Positions 1 through 7,352 of a DNA stretch of 16,966 nucleotides are shown one piece after another (position 1 is the first letter of the stretch; the number at the start of each line of letters is the position of its first letter). A program made the translations under genes and the position numbers. Under the pieces are notes generated by a model that saw only the letters and a program-made list of their open reading frames with translations, did no database searches and had not been told where the DNA came from. Source of the DNA: an uncultured Bacilli bacterium (GTDB lineage Bacteria > Bacillota_I > Bacilli_A > RF39 > UBA660); NCBI GenBank assembly GCA_910576795.1, contig CAJTIX010000026.1:1-16966 (forward strand). Reading direction: 5' to 3'.

Positions 1-95
1 TTACTTCCAATTTCAAATAGACTGTAGTTTGATTACTTTGTTTAGTTGTCAATACCTTTTTTCATTATTTTATCCTGTTTCGTGATAAAATTTGG
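1..95. other. Upstream non-coding stretch, no gene recognised
   Basis: These bases are A/T-rich, carry stops in the frames I followed, and show no protein worth reporting. A TTGTCA at 46-51 and a TATCCT at 71-76 look vaguely promoter-like but are 19 bases apart and poor. The real signal for the first gene lies just downstream. The end of an upstream neighbour may lie outside the window. Confidence 0.4.
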
Positions 96-124
96 TTGTA
101 TTTTTAAATTCATAATAGTATAAT
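96..124 (+). promoter_or_regulatory. Probable sigma-A promoter of the nfeD operon
   Basis: A -35-like TTGTAT (96-101) and a perfect TATAAT (119-124) are separated by 17 bases. Transcription would start near 130-131, at the Shine-Dalgarno AGGTGAT (131-137) of the first gene, so the 5' leader would be very short. The spacing is ideal and the -10 perfect, but the -35 is only partial. Confidence 0.5.
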
Positions 125-142
125 TTAAATAGGTGATGATTT

Positions 143-562
143 ATGTTTTATATTTGGATTGCAATCATTATTCTACTAGCAATTGTAGAAGTAATGACAG
201 TGAATTTGACAACCATTTGGTTTGTTGTAAGTGGATTATTAGCACTCGCACTTTCTTTTATAAATGATAATTTTATGTTACAAGTTGGTGTATTTTGTAT
301 TGTAGGAATTCTATTATTGATTACAACAAGACCGATATTACAAAAATGGCTTTCTACAAAAAAAGTTAGTACCAATTTAGATCGCATTATTGGAATGAAA
401 GGAATTGTAACAGAGGAAATTATCAAAAATGGTACAGGAGAAGTAAAAGTGGATGGCAAAAAATGGACAGCTTTTGCGGACCGAAAAATTAAGGTTGATA
501 GTACTGTAAAAGTATTATTAATAGATGGTGTAAAAATTAAAGTTGAGGAATGGGAGGATTAA
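143..562 (+). CDS. NfeD family membrane protein, short form
   Basis: A small membrane protein of the NfeD family, which partners SPFH/stomatin-like proteins and is thought to help organise membrane microdomains. The 139 residues begin with three hydrophobic segments (about 1-20, 24-40 and 45-68). A soluble C-terminal part (about 80-139) follows, rich in short beta-type stretches with G-V-V/G-K-V patterns, as expected for the NfeD OB-fold. It lacks the N-terminal ClpP-like serine protease domain of long NfeD proteins, so it is the short type. The start is supported by AGGTGAT six bases upstream. The stop lies two bases before the SPFH start, and this pairing of short NfeD with SPFH is the classical arrangement and the best support for the call. 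Confidence 0.85.
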   Translation: MFYIWIAIIILLAIVEVMTVNLTTIWFVVSGLLALALSFINDNFMLQVGVFCIVGILLLITTRPILQKWLSTKKVSTNLDRIIGMKGIVTEEIIKNGTGEVKVDGKKWTAFADRKIKVDSTVKVLLIDGVKIKVEEWED

Positions 563-564
563 CT

Positions 565-1452
565 ATGGAAATTTTTATTACTTTACTCATTCTTGTTGCG
601 GTACTAGTAATACCAAATATTAAGGTGGTACCACAGGCAAGAACTTATGTGATAGAACGTTTGGGTTCTTACTCACAAACTTGGCAACATGGTTTACATT
701 TTAAAATACCATTTGTAGATCGTATTGCGAATACAGTTACATTAAAGGAAATTGTAAAAGATTTCGCACCACAACCAGTAATTACGAAGGATAATGTTAC
801 AATGCAAATTGATACAGTTGTATATTATCAAATTACAGATGCTAAGTTATATACGTATGGGGTAGAACATCCAATTAGTGCGATTGAAAATCTGACAGCA
901 ACTACTTTACGTAATTTAATTGGAGAGTTGGAATTAGATCAAACATTAACATCAAGAGATATCATCAATTCCAAAATGCGTTCTATACTAGATGAGGCAA
1001 CAGATCCTTGGGGAATTAAAGTAAACCGTGTAGAAGTAAAAAATATTATTCCGCCAAGAGATATCCAAGAGGCAATGGAAAAACAAATGCGTGCAGAACG
1101 TGAACGTCGTGAGAAAATATTACAAGCAGAAGGAGAAAAGAAATCCAATATTCTAATTGCTGAGGGAGAAAAAGAAAGTGCAATTTTACGTGCTGAAGCG
1201 AAAAAAGAAGCACAAATTCGTGAAGCAGAAGGAGAAGCAGAAGCTATTTTAAAATTAAAAACAGCAGAAGCAGAAGGAATTAAATTATTAAAAGAAGCAA
1301 AAGCTGATAATGCAGTACTCACTTTAAAAAGTTTTGAAGCTTTAACCAATGTAGCAAATGGTCAATCTACTAAAATTATTGTTCCATCAGATTTACAAAA
1401 CATTGCAACAATTAGTACTACAATATCAGAAATGTTTAAAAAGGAAAAATAA
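565..1452 (+). CDS. SPFH domain (stomatin/prohibitin-like) membrane protein, QmcA/YbbK type
   Basis: A slipin/paraslipin-type scaffold protein that oligomerises at the cytoplasmic membrane, linked in the family to membrane microdomains and to control of membrane proteases. From Met565 it is 295 residues. One N-terminal hydrophobic anchor (about 1-18) is followed by an SPFH domain (about 20-180) with family hallmarks such as V-I-E-R-L-G-S-Y near 29-36 and I-P-P-R at 162-165. A long charged helix with repeated A-E-G-E/A-E-A units (about 170-250) comes next, as expected for the coiled coil. An in-frame ATG exists at 550 inside nfeD, but GGGAGG at 552-557 is correctly placed only for 565, so 565 is preferred. 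It is cotranscribed with nfeD and overlaps the next gene by one base. Confidence 0.88.
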   Translation: MEIFITLLILVAVLVIPNIKVVPQARTYVIERLGSYSQTWQHGLHFKIPFVDRIANTVTLKEIVKDFAPQPVITKDNVTMQIDTVVYYQITDAKLYTYGVEHPISAIENLTATTLRNLIGELELDQTLTSRDIINSKMRSILDEATDPWGIKVNRVEVKNIIPPRDIQEAMEKQMRAERERREKILQAEGEKKSNILIAEGEKESAILRAEAKKEAQIREAEGEAEAILKLKTAEAEGIKLLKEAKADNAVLTLKSFEALTNVANGQSTKIIVPSDLQNIATISTTISEMFKKEK

Positions 1453-2264
1453 TGAAACGTAAAACTTCCTATTTTGGGAAAATAATTCGTATTTTAGTAT
1501 GGCCTGTTCTGATTGGAGTAGGCCAATTTTTAATTGTTGCAATTCTATCTTTTCTTTTTATGCAAAAACAAGTAGACCAAATGAAATTAGAATACCCATT
1601 GGAATCTGAAGAACAAATTATAGAACGTGTAAATCAACTGGATTTAAGTGCCCCTTTGAATGAATACATGGAATCTCACATGATTTATGTTGTTCTTATA
1701 AATGCTTTTCTATTTGTACCTATTTTGGTACATCAATATTATAAATACCGACAAAAAGTTTCAAAAGAAAAAAAGAACAATCTTTTTCTAGTATTTGCCC
1801 CAATTGCCTTTTGTCTTTTATTTCATATTCCTTTATTAGGAATGGGAGTTCGTTATGAAGTAATGAATACATCTTATTTTTGGATTTTCCTTTTCAGTGA
1901 GGGAATAGTTGGACCAGTTTTGGAGGAGTATTTGTTTCGTGGTGTAGTTTATCATAAGTTAAAAGAAATATATCCTACAAAGAATGCGATGATATTTTGT
2001 ATCCTTATATTTGCTTTATTTCACGGAAATATTTTACAAATTATCTTTGCAGCATTGTTAGGTACTATTTTGATTTTGTTATATGAAAAATATCAAGATA
2101 TTAAAGTACCAATCGTATTTCATAGTATTGTAAATTTGGTATCTCTTTTATGTATTCCATATTTACAAAATATTCACCTTATATTTACAATTGTCCTATT
2201 TTTGGTGAGTGGTATATGCTTTTATTGGTTCTGTCAGAAAGAGTTTTCTTCTAAACATAATTAG
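1452..2264 (+). CDS. CPBP family intramembrane metalloprotease (CAAX protease/Abi family)
   Basis: A polytopic membrane protein of 270 residues with the CPBP (type II CAAX prenyl endopeptidase-like) catalytic motifs in order: EExxxR (Glu158, Glu159, Arg163), FxxxH (His191) and HxxxN (His224, Asn228). In the eukaryotic homologue (Rce1) these form the intramembrane active site. Hydrophobic segments occur near 15-36, 78-95, 110-130, 142-156, 179-210 and 218-262. The start ATG overlaps the SPFH stop (TAATG), with AAGGAAA just upstream, implying translational coupling. Bacterial members are linked to peptide maturation, bacteriocin immunity or surface-protein display, and nothing here identifies a substrate. 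Placement behind NfeD-SPFH suggests a role in membrane protein quality control, which is inference. Confidence 0.85.
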   Translation: MKRKTSYFGKIIRILVWPVLIGVGQFLIVAILSFLFMQKQVDQMKLEYPLESEEQIIERVNQLDLSAPLNEYMESHMIYVVLINAFLFVPILVHQYYKYRQKVSKEKKNNLFLVFAPIAFCLLFHIPLLGMGVRYEVMNTSYFWIFLFSEGIVGPVLEEYLFRGVVYHKLKEIYPTKNAMIFCILIFALFHGNILQIIFAALLGTILILLYEKYQDIKVPIVFHSIVNLVSLLCIPYLQNIHLIFTIVLFLVSGICFYWFCQKEFSSKHN

Positions 2265-2298
2265 GCTTTTCTTTTCATACAATATAACGGTGATGAAA

Positions 2299-2775
2299 AT
2301 GAATCAATTTATAGATTATGGAAAAGTGGAATTCTCAGTTTCTGGTATGTCAATGTGTTTTTCTTTACTCAACTCTGCACGTACTTTTATAAGAAGTCAT
2401 ATGGATCAATCATTTCCTATGTTAGATGCTTCTATCTTAACAGGTGTTATCAATCATATTGGAACTATTACAACTCACGATTTTCAAATTACAAGTAATG
2501 ATTTATATGATATTCCAAAGACGTGTATTCCTATAGAACCCAACATATTATTAAATGTACTATGGAATTATGGTTCTCATTATTTAAATGCCATACATCC
2601 AGAATATCAACAAGGCGATTCTGTTTTACAAGAACAATTATTGGAACGTGCAGATGTATCTACTTTACAAAGTTTTATCAATGATATTGCGAAAAGAAAT
2701 CAGATAGATTATCAATTTTCGAAAGAGGAATTATATCAAAGGGTTTATGAAATTCAAAAGGATAAACAAAAATGA
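2299..2775 (+). CDS. Hypothetical protein, 158 residues, family not recognised
   Basis: I do not recognise this protein. From Met2299 it is a soluble, mostly helical-looking 158-residue protein without a signal peptide or membrane segment. It has scattered Cys/His (Cys17, Cys67, several His) but no spaced metal motif, and a charged Lys/Glu-rich C-terminus. Start choice: GGTGAT at 2289-2294 fits Met2299 better than the ATG at 2293, which overlaps it. A longer in-frame extension back to 2209 would overlap the CPBP gene and looks spurious. The gene follows the CPBP stop by 34 bases, so it is probably read from the same operon. A TACAAT at 2278-2283 could be a weak internal -10. A terminator follows directly. 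Confidence 0.65.
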   Translation: MNQFIDYGKVEFSVSGMSMCFSLLNSARTFIRSHMDQSFPMLDASILTGVINHIGTITTHDFQITSNDLYDIPKTCIPIEPNILLNVLWNYGSHYLNAIHPEYQQGDSVLQEQLLERADVSTLQSFINDIAKRNQIDYQFSKEELYQRVYEIQKDKQK

Positions 2776-2780
2776 TAACA

Positions 2781-2808
2781 TAAAAAACTGCCAACTGACA
2801 GTTTTTTA
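2781..2808. terminator. Bidirectional intrinsic terminator between convergent genes
   Basis: An inverted repeat of ten pairs (2781-2790 with 2799-2808, core AAAAAACTG/CAGTTTTTT) encloses an eight-base loop. It gives a T-run on the + strand and the same on the - strand. It lies between the stop of the + strand hypothetical gene and the stop of the - strand flippase gene, so it can serve both. Confidence 0.85.
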
Positions 2809-2815
2809 AATGATT

Positions 2816-4108
2816 TTAAACAAACGCTTTTCTCACATGTTTGGCTTGGTGTAACGTCACAAGTGTAATGTTACAAGCGGTTGCTAGAACAAGCCCCCAC
2901 ATTCCTATTTTTAAAGAACATCCAATCCAAAGGGTAATGGTTCTTACCAATACGCCTAGTAACGTTCCATTCATGGCCTCTTTTGCTTTTCCCATTGCTT
3001 GTAGACTACTCGTGAGTGGAGATTGAATATAATGTAGTAAACAAACTGGAGCAAGTACTCTCAAATATGGAATTCCTTTTGTTGTATTATAGATGAGTCG
3101 AAGAGGTGTCGCTGGAAATAATAAAAATAGTATTGTAACAGGGATACCAATCAGTAAGGAAAAAAAGATAGCTTGTTTGATTTTTGCTTTTGCATATGCA
3201 TAATGATGATTGGAATATGATTTACTAATGACTGGAATGAGTGCCTGTGAAATTGCCATGGTAAAGAAAGACGGCAGTAGTAGCAGTGGCATAACATAGC
3301 CACTTACAATTCCATATTCAGTTACAATAAAGGTATTAGAATAACCTACCTTTAAAAGAACAAATGTTAGAATAATGGGTTCTAAAAAGTAACCAATATT
3401 GCCAATAATACGGCTTCCTGTTGTTGGAATACTGATATTAAGAACATCTTTAATGTTGTTTCTTTGGGGAACGAAATCCTTTTTGCTTAATTTGAAGTTT
3501 TTTGGTAGAAATAAAAATAAAACCAATATAGAAGTAAGTTCACTTAAAATATTTGAAATGACAATAAAGGCTACTGCGAATTCAATTCCTTTTGCAATAA
3601 AGATAGGAATTCCGATGATGAGAATGATTAAACGAACTATATCTTCTGTAATATTTGATACAACATGAGGTATCATTTTTTCTTTTCCAAAAAAGTAACC
3701 TCTTAAAATAGAAGATATACTGATAAAAGGTAATACAAACCCAATACATATAATTCCTAAGGTTGTTCTACTTTCATGAAGTAAGTGACTGGAAATTGTA
3801 TTGGCAAAAAATAACAATAAAACCATAATTAGAATATTTAAAATTAAGGAGATTGGTATGATGGAAAAGACGAGATTTTTATTATTCTTTTTATCTTCTG
3901 CAACTAATTTACTAATCGCAACCGGGAAACCAAGTTGCGCTAACGCAATGAGTAGAGAAAAAGTAGGCATTAAAAGCATATAAATACCAATACCTTCAGT
4001 TCCCATTAATCTTGTCATCACAATTTTAATAATCATACCTAATATTTTAGTGATAAACCCACCAATGATTAATATAATGGTTGATTTGACAAATTTACTT
4101 TTTCTCAT
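2816..4108 (-). CDS. SpoVB-like polysaccharide/lipid flippase (MOP superfamily)
   Basis: A polytopic membrane protein of 430 residues, of the polysaccharide biosynthesis/SpoVB/MurJ-like branch of the MOP superfamily, which flips lipid-linked cell-wall or polysaccharide precursors. The N-terminus (K-S-T-I-I-L-I-I-G-G, then T-K-I-L-G-M-I-I-K-I and R-L-M-G-T-E-G-I-G-I-Y) is typical of SpoVB. About 12 hydrophobic segments run the length of the protein. It is shorter than Bacillus SpoVB (about 518 residues), with a compact C-terminus. The ATG at 4108-4106 is preceded by GAGGTG (4119-4114 on this strand). Divergent adjacency to a comN-like gene and secDF matches the spoVB-comN-secDF neighbourhood known from Bacillus. 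Sporulation cannot be inferred from this gene alone, because the same fold handles peptidoglycan lipid II (Amj/MurJ-like) in non-sporulating species. Confidence 0.82.
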   Translation of the reverse strand: MRKSKFVKSTIILIIGGFITKILGMIIKIVMTRLMGTEGIGIYMLLMPTFSLLIALAQLGFPVAISKLVAEDKKNNKNLVFSIIPISLILNILIMVLLLFFANTISSHLLHESRTTLGIICIGFVLPFISISSILRGYFFGKEKMIPHVVSNITEDIVRLIILIIGIPIFIAKGIEFAVAFIVISNILSELTSILVLFLFLPKNFKLSKKDFVPQRNNIKDVLNISIPTTGSRIIGNIGYFLEPIILTFVLLKVGYSNTFIVTEYGIVSGYVMPLLLLPSFFTMAISQALIPVISKSYSNHHYAYAKAKIKQAIFFSLLIGIPVTILFLLFPATPLRLIYNTTKGIPYLRVLAPVCLLHYIQSPLTSSLQAMGKAKEAMNGTLLGVLVRTITLWIGCSLKIGMWGLVLATACNITLVTLHQAKHVRKAFV

Positions 4109-4218
4109 ACGTTCACCTCAATTTCAATTTATGTATTTTAGATGAAAAATATTATGAACCTACTTATAAATTTTTTCCTTTTTTCCCTAAATTTCTTTCA
4201 AAAAGTTTTATTTTCATA

Positions 4219-4224
4219 TATAAT
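4219..4224 (+). promoter_or_regulatory. Candidate -10 element for the comN-secDF operon
   Basis: A perfect TATAAT lies 31 bases before the comN-like start, in the spacer separating it from the divergent flippase gene. The -35 that would pair with it at 17 bases (TTTCAA, 4196-4201) is poor, so the start site is only tentative. Confidence 0.45.
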
Positions 4225-4255
4225 AGTAATATGGATATTTTATAGGAGGCATTCT

Positions 4256-4525
4256 ATGGATGAATTTAACTCATTGGAAGAATTATATGCACGTTTAAAA
4301 CCAGCATTGCACACAAAAAAAGAAGAAATGCGACGTGCTGGTTATGAATACATAAAATCAGAGGATATATGGAATTATTTGAAGGAATCCATATGGAGAA
4401 AGGCAAATAATTTATCATTACATCAGATGGTTAGTGATATTTTAAATACAGAAAATGCACAGATAGACGCCTATTTAAAGGAAAAATTGAATATGCGAAA
4501 TCGTACTGTATATTTTGAAGATTAG
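4256..4525 (+). CDS. comN: ComN-like post-transcriptional regulator
   Basis: A small soluble helical protein of 89 residues resembling the Bacillus ComN (YrzD) post-transcriptional regulator family, which in B. subtilis affects comE mRNA and binds DivIVA. Supporting features are the N-terminal LEELYARLKPAL block followed by a G-Y-E-Y-I then E-D-I-W-x-Y-L-K pattern (about 31-45), and an L-x-x-M-V-S-D-I-L block near 58-66. The length is as expected (about 90-100). The open frame extends upstream to 4142, but AGGAGG at 4244-4249 and the TATAAT at 4219-4224 both place the start at 4256. Position directly upstream of secDF and beside a SpoVB-like gene matches the Bacillus order and adds weight. 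The symbol rests on family resemblance plus synteny. Confidence 0.7.
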   Translation: MDEFNSLEELYARLKPALHTKKEEMRRAGYEYIKSEDIWNYLKESIWRKANNLSLHQMVSDILNTENAQIDAYLKEKLNMRNRTVYFED

Positions 4526-4537
4526 TGGAGGAAATTT

Positions 4538-6748
4538 ATGAAAAAACAAGGAATATTGAAATCTTTTATCATTATTATTTTTATATTAGGAGTAATTGGT
4601 ATTTTTAGTCCAATGTTAGTTCGCAATTTAAAATTTGGATTAGACTTAAAAGGTGGATTTGAAGTTCTATACGATGTAAAAAGTATAGATGGCACACCTG
4701 TTACTAGTGATATGGTAACGAGTACTTATAAAACCATGATGAAAAGAATTGATGTGCTAGGGGTATCAGAACCAGTTATTACAGTAGAAGGCGACCATAA
4801 AATTCGTGTACAATTAGCTGGTGTAACCGATGCAGAGGAGGCACGTAAGATTTTGAGTCAAGCTGCCAATTTAACATTCCGTGATACCAGTGATAAATTG
4901 TTAATGACTAGTAGTGTTTTAAATAGTGGTGGTGCGAAGGTAGGTCAGGATAGCAAAGGAAGACCTGCTGTATCATTAAGTGTAAAGGACAAAGATCAAT
5001 TTTATCATGTTACCAAACAAGTCAGTGAAATGACTGATAATCGAATTGTTATTTGGTTAGACTTTGATGAAAATAGTTCTTTTAAAACAGAAGAAACAAA
5101 ATGTGGAAGTTTAAATGATTCAAAATGCTTATCCGTTGCAACTGTAGGGGAAGGTTTTGCAAGTGATGTCATCATTCAAGGAAATTTTACCCAAAAAGAG
5201 GTTAAAAATTTAGTGGATTTAATTAACTCTGGAAGTTTACCAACTCAATTGGAAGAAATATCCTCTAAAACAGTTACAGCAAGTTTCGGAATGCATTCAT
5301 TAGAAAAAACAGTGGTTGCAGGTGCTGTTGGAATAATCCTTATCATGTTATTGATGATTCTTCTTTATCATTTTGCAGGATTTATTGCATCGATTGGAAT
5401 GATTATTTATACCTTTTGTACATTTGCAATCTTTTGGTTAGTTGGTGGTGTTTTAACATTACCTGGAATTGCAGCCATGTTACTTGGAATTGGTATGGCA
5501 ATTGATGCGAATGTCATTCATTTTGCACGTATCAAAGATGAGTTAAAAAAGGGGAAAAATTTTGAAGCAGCATATAAAGTCGGAAATAAAAACTCTTTGA
5601 CAACTATTATTGATTCTAACGTTACTACCTTAATTGTTGCGATTATTCTATTTATTTTTGGGGAAAGTAGTATCAAAGGTTTTGCAACCATGTTGATGAT
5701 TAGTATTTTTGTAACTATGTTTGTTATGGTATTTGTAACAAGATATCTCTTAAATTTATTTGTAAAAACTGGATACTTTGATCATAAATGGAATTTATTC
5801 TTAGGAATTCGTGAAAAAAAATTAAAAAAGGAATCTTGGAAAAGAATAGATTTCATCCAATCGAGTAGGATTTTCTTTAGTTTATCCATTATTGTTGTTG
5901 TCCTTGGGTGTGTTTCTTTAGGATTCAAAGGATTGAATTTGGGAATTGACTTCAAAGGTGGTTCTTCTATTTCTATTCAGAGTAATCAAGAAATCACGCA
6001 AGAGATGATTGAAAAAGATTTGAAAGATATGGGGTATACCATTTCTAATATTGAAGTATTAAATGATAAGACTGTTGATGTTTTGATTGCAGATAGTTTG
6101 AGTCAAGAACAGGTTTTGAAAACAGAAAAACATTTCAAAGAACAATATGAAGCAGCGACTGAAATTGGAGTTGTATCCAATGTAGTCAAACAAGAGTTAA
6201 TCAAAAATGCCTTTTTATCTTTGATATTGGCAAGTATTGCAATCGTTATTTATATCTCAATCCGTTATCGTTTGAGTTATGCGGTTGGGGCTATTGTATC
6301 TTTATTACATGATGTTTTTGTTATTATTGTGGGCTTCAGTCTTTTCAATTTAGAAGTATCTAGTATCTTTGTAGCTGCGATTTTATCAATTATTGGATAT
6401 TCTATTAATGATACTATTGTCTTATTTGATCGTATGAAAGAGAATATAAATGACAAGCAAAAGAATACGATTAAGAGTAAAGAAGATTTAGGTGAAATTG
6501 TAAATATCAGTTTAAGACAAACTTTAACTAGAAGTATTATTACAACATTAACTACTTTAATTCCTGTTATTTGCCTCATTTTTATGGGTTCTCGTGAAAT
6601 TATTAATTTTAATATTGCAATGTTCTTCGGTTTGATTGCAGGTTCTTATTCTTCTATTTGTATTGCAAGTCAACTTTGGTATCAAATTGAAAAAAGAACA
6701 GTTGGAAAACCCAAAAAGAAAAAATGGTATGACGAATTAGAAAGCTAA
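4538..6748 (+). CDS. secDF: SecDF fusion protein-export membrane protein
   Basis: A natural fusion of SecD and SecF, the proton-driven accessory of the SecYEG translocon that pulls exported proteins from the outside. The SecD half has an N-terminal membrane segment (about 8-28), the L-D-L-K-G-G motif at 35-40, a large extracytoplasmic P1 region (about 41-250), then five membrane segments (255-410) including G-M-A-I-D-A-N with Asp323. The SecF half starts near 440, with a membrane segment, G-I-D-F-K-G-G (469-475), the P4 region, and membrane segments from about 555 including S-I-N-D-T with Asp625. Length 736 is normal for Bacillus-type fusions. GGAGGAA at 4527-4533 fixes the start. Two cysteines (189 and 197) lie in the external head. 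It follows comN by 12 bases, as in Bacillus. Confidence 0.96.
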   Translation: MKKQGILKSFIIIIFILGVIGIFSPMLVRNLKFGLDLKGGFEVLYDVKSIDGTPVTSDMVTSTYKTMMKRIDVLGVSEPVITVEGDHKIRVQLAGVTDAEEARKILSQAANLTFRDTSDKLLMTSSVLNSGGAKVGQDSKGRPAVSLSVKDKDQFYHVTKQVSEMTDNRIVIWLDFDENSSFKTEETKCGSLNDSKCLSVATVGEGFASDVIIQGNFTQKEVKNLVDLINSGSLPTQLEEISSKTVTASFGMHSLEKTVVAGAVGIILIMLLMILLYHFAGFIASIGMIIYTFCTFAIFWLVGGVLTLPGIAAMLLGIGMAIDANVIHFARIKDELKKGKNFEAAYKVGNKNSLTTIIDSNVTTLIVAIILFIFGESSIKGFATMLMISIFVTMFVMVFVTRYLLNLFVKTGYFDHKWNLFLGIREKKLKKESWKRIDFIQSSRIFFSLSIIVVVLGCVSLGFKGLNLGIDFKGGSSISIQSNQEITQEMIEKDLKDMGYTISNIEVLNDKTVDVLIADSLSQEQVLKTEKHFKEQYEAATEIGVVSNVVKQELIKNAFLSLILASIAIVIYISIRYRLSYAVGAIVSLLHDVFVIIVGFSLFNLEVSSIFVAAILSIIGYSINDTIVLFDRMKENINDKQKNTIKSKEDLGEIVNISLRQTLTRSIITTLTTLIPVICLIFMGSREIINFNIAMFFGLIAGSYSSICIASQLWYQIEKRTVGKPKKKKWYDELES

Positions 6749-6784
6749 AGGGTAAAAGGAGTGAATTTGTAAAGGAGGAATCAA

Positions 6785-7333
6785 ATGGATATTCAAATAT
6801 ATACAGATTTAAAAGATTCAGAATATGTTGTGATGGATTTTTCTTCATTAATCCATGCTTATGAATATGCAGTAAAAGAGGAAAATCATAAAGTTGCCTC
6901 ATTACTTACTTCTTTGTTTCATGAAGGGTCAGAAAATGTTAGAATTTCTAAAAAAAGCCCTATTTATTCTTTTTTGAAAAATTCACTTCATATAAGAGAA
7001 GACGAAATTACTTGGAAAACGATAAAGGAAGCTTATTTAATTGCACGTTTACAAAATAACATTCCTATATTGCGTAGTTTAGGAAAAGTACTAAGTCATT
7101 GGGAACAATATGTATCAGAGAAAAAGGAACAAGATGGACTTTTTGAAGAAGTGATGCATTTACCCAAACAGGTACATCATTTTATCCTAAAATATCATGA
7201 TGTATCTATTTATGAAACAGGGAAAAGAGAACAAGAAAAGCCAATGACAAAGAATTCACAAGAAAAAAATCCGAATCGTAGTGTAGTAGAAATCGGATAT
7301 GAGAATAATAAAATATACAAAAAATCCGCCTAA
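6785..7333 (+). CDS. Hypothetical protein, 182 residues, between secDF and rel
   Basis: I do not recognise this family. The protein is soluble, without signal peptide or membrane segments. Residues 1-140 look helical, with several His and aromatic residues. The last ~45 residues are highly charged and low in complexity (K/E/N-rich), probably a disordered tail. AAGGAGG at 6772-6778 lies six bases before the ATG, so it is well translated. It sits 36 bases after secDF and its stop lies 19 bases before rel, making it part of the same operon. In Bacillus the equivalent gap holds yrvD, recJ and apt. This protein resembles neither RecJ nor Apt (no DHH or phosphoribosyltransferase motif), so it is not a remnant of either as far as I can see. 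Confidence 0.7.
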   Translation: MDIQIYTDLKDSEYVVMDFSSLIHAYEYAVKEENHKVASLLTSLFHEGSENVRISKKSPIYSFLKNSLHIREDEITWKTIKEAYLIARLQNNIPILRSLGKVLSHWEQYVSEKKEQDGLFEEVMHLPKQVHHFILKYHDVSIYETGKREQEKPMTKNSQEKNPNRSVVEIGYENNKIYKKSA

Positions 7334-7352
7334 TAAAGAAAGAAGTGGGAGT

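Noticed and set aside
1..142. Possible 3' end of an upstream - strand gene starting with the TTA at position 1
   Set aside because: Read on the - strand, the frame meets another stop within five codons, so no coding tail is supported.
550..564. In-frame ATG at 550 as the SPFH start, overlapping nfeD
   Set aside because: GGGAGG at 552-557 lies downstream of it and is spaced correctly only for the ATG at 565. The extra five residues precede the membrane anchor and look unnatural.
1130..1300. Possible DNA repeat array in the SPFH gene
   Set aside because: The periodicity is at protein level (A-E-G-E units of a coiled coil). The nucleotide copies are not conserved enough to be a repeat or CRISPR.
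939..1349. A 136-codon open frame on the - strand inside the SPFH gene
   Set aside because: It is the reverse shadow of the coiled-coil repeats, rich in Ser/Ala/Phe, with no ribosome site.
4142..4255. N-terminal extension of the ComN-like protein with a hydrophobic stretch, mimicking a signal anchor
   Set aside because: The extension is A/T-rich spacer translated by chance. AGGAGG and the TATAAT at 4219-4224 place the start at 4256, and the family has no membrane anchor.
6749..6784. A second Shine-Dalgarno-like AAAAGGAG followed by GTG AAT TTG TAA before the hypothetical gene
   Set aside because: It encodes only three codons. It is most likely chance in a purine-rich spacer, with no sign of a leader-peptide attenuator.
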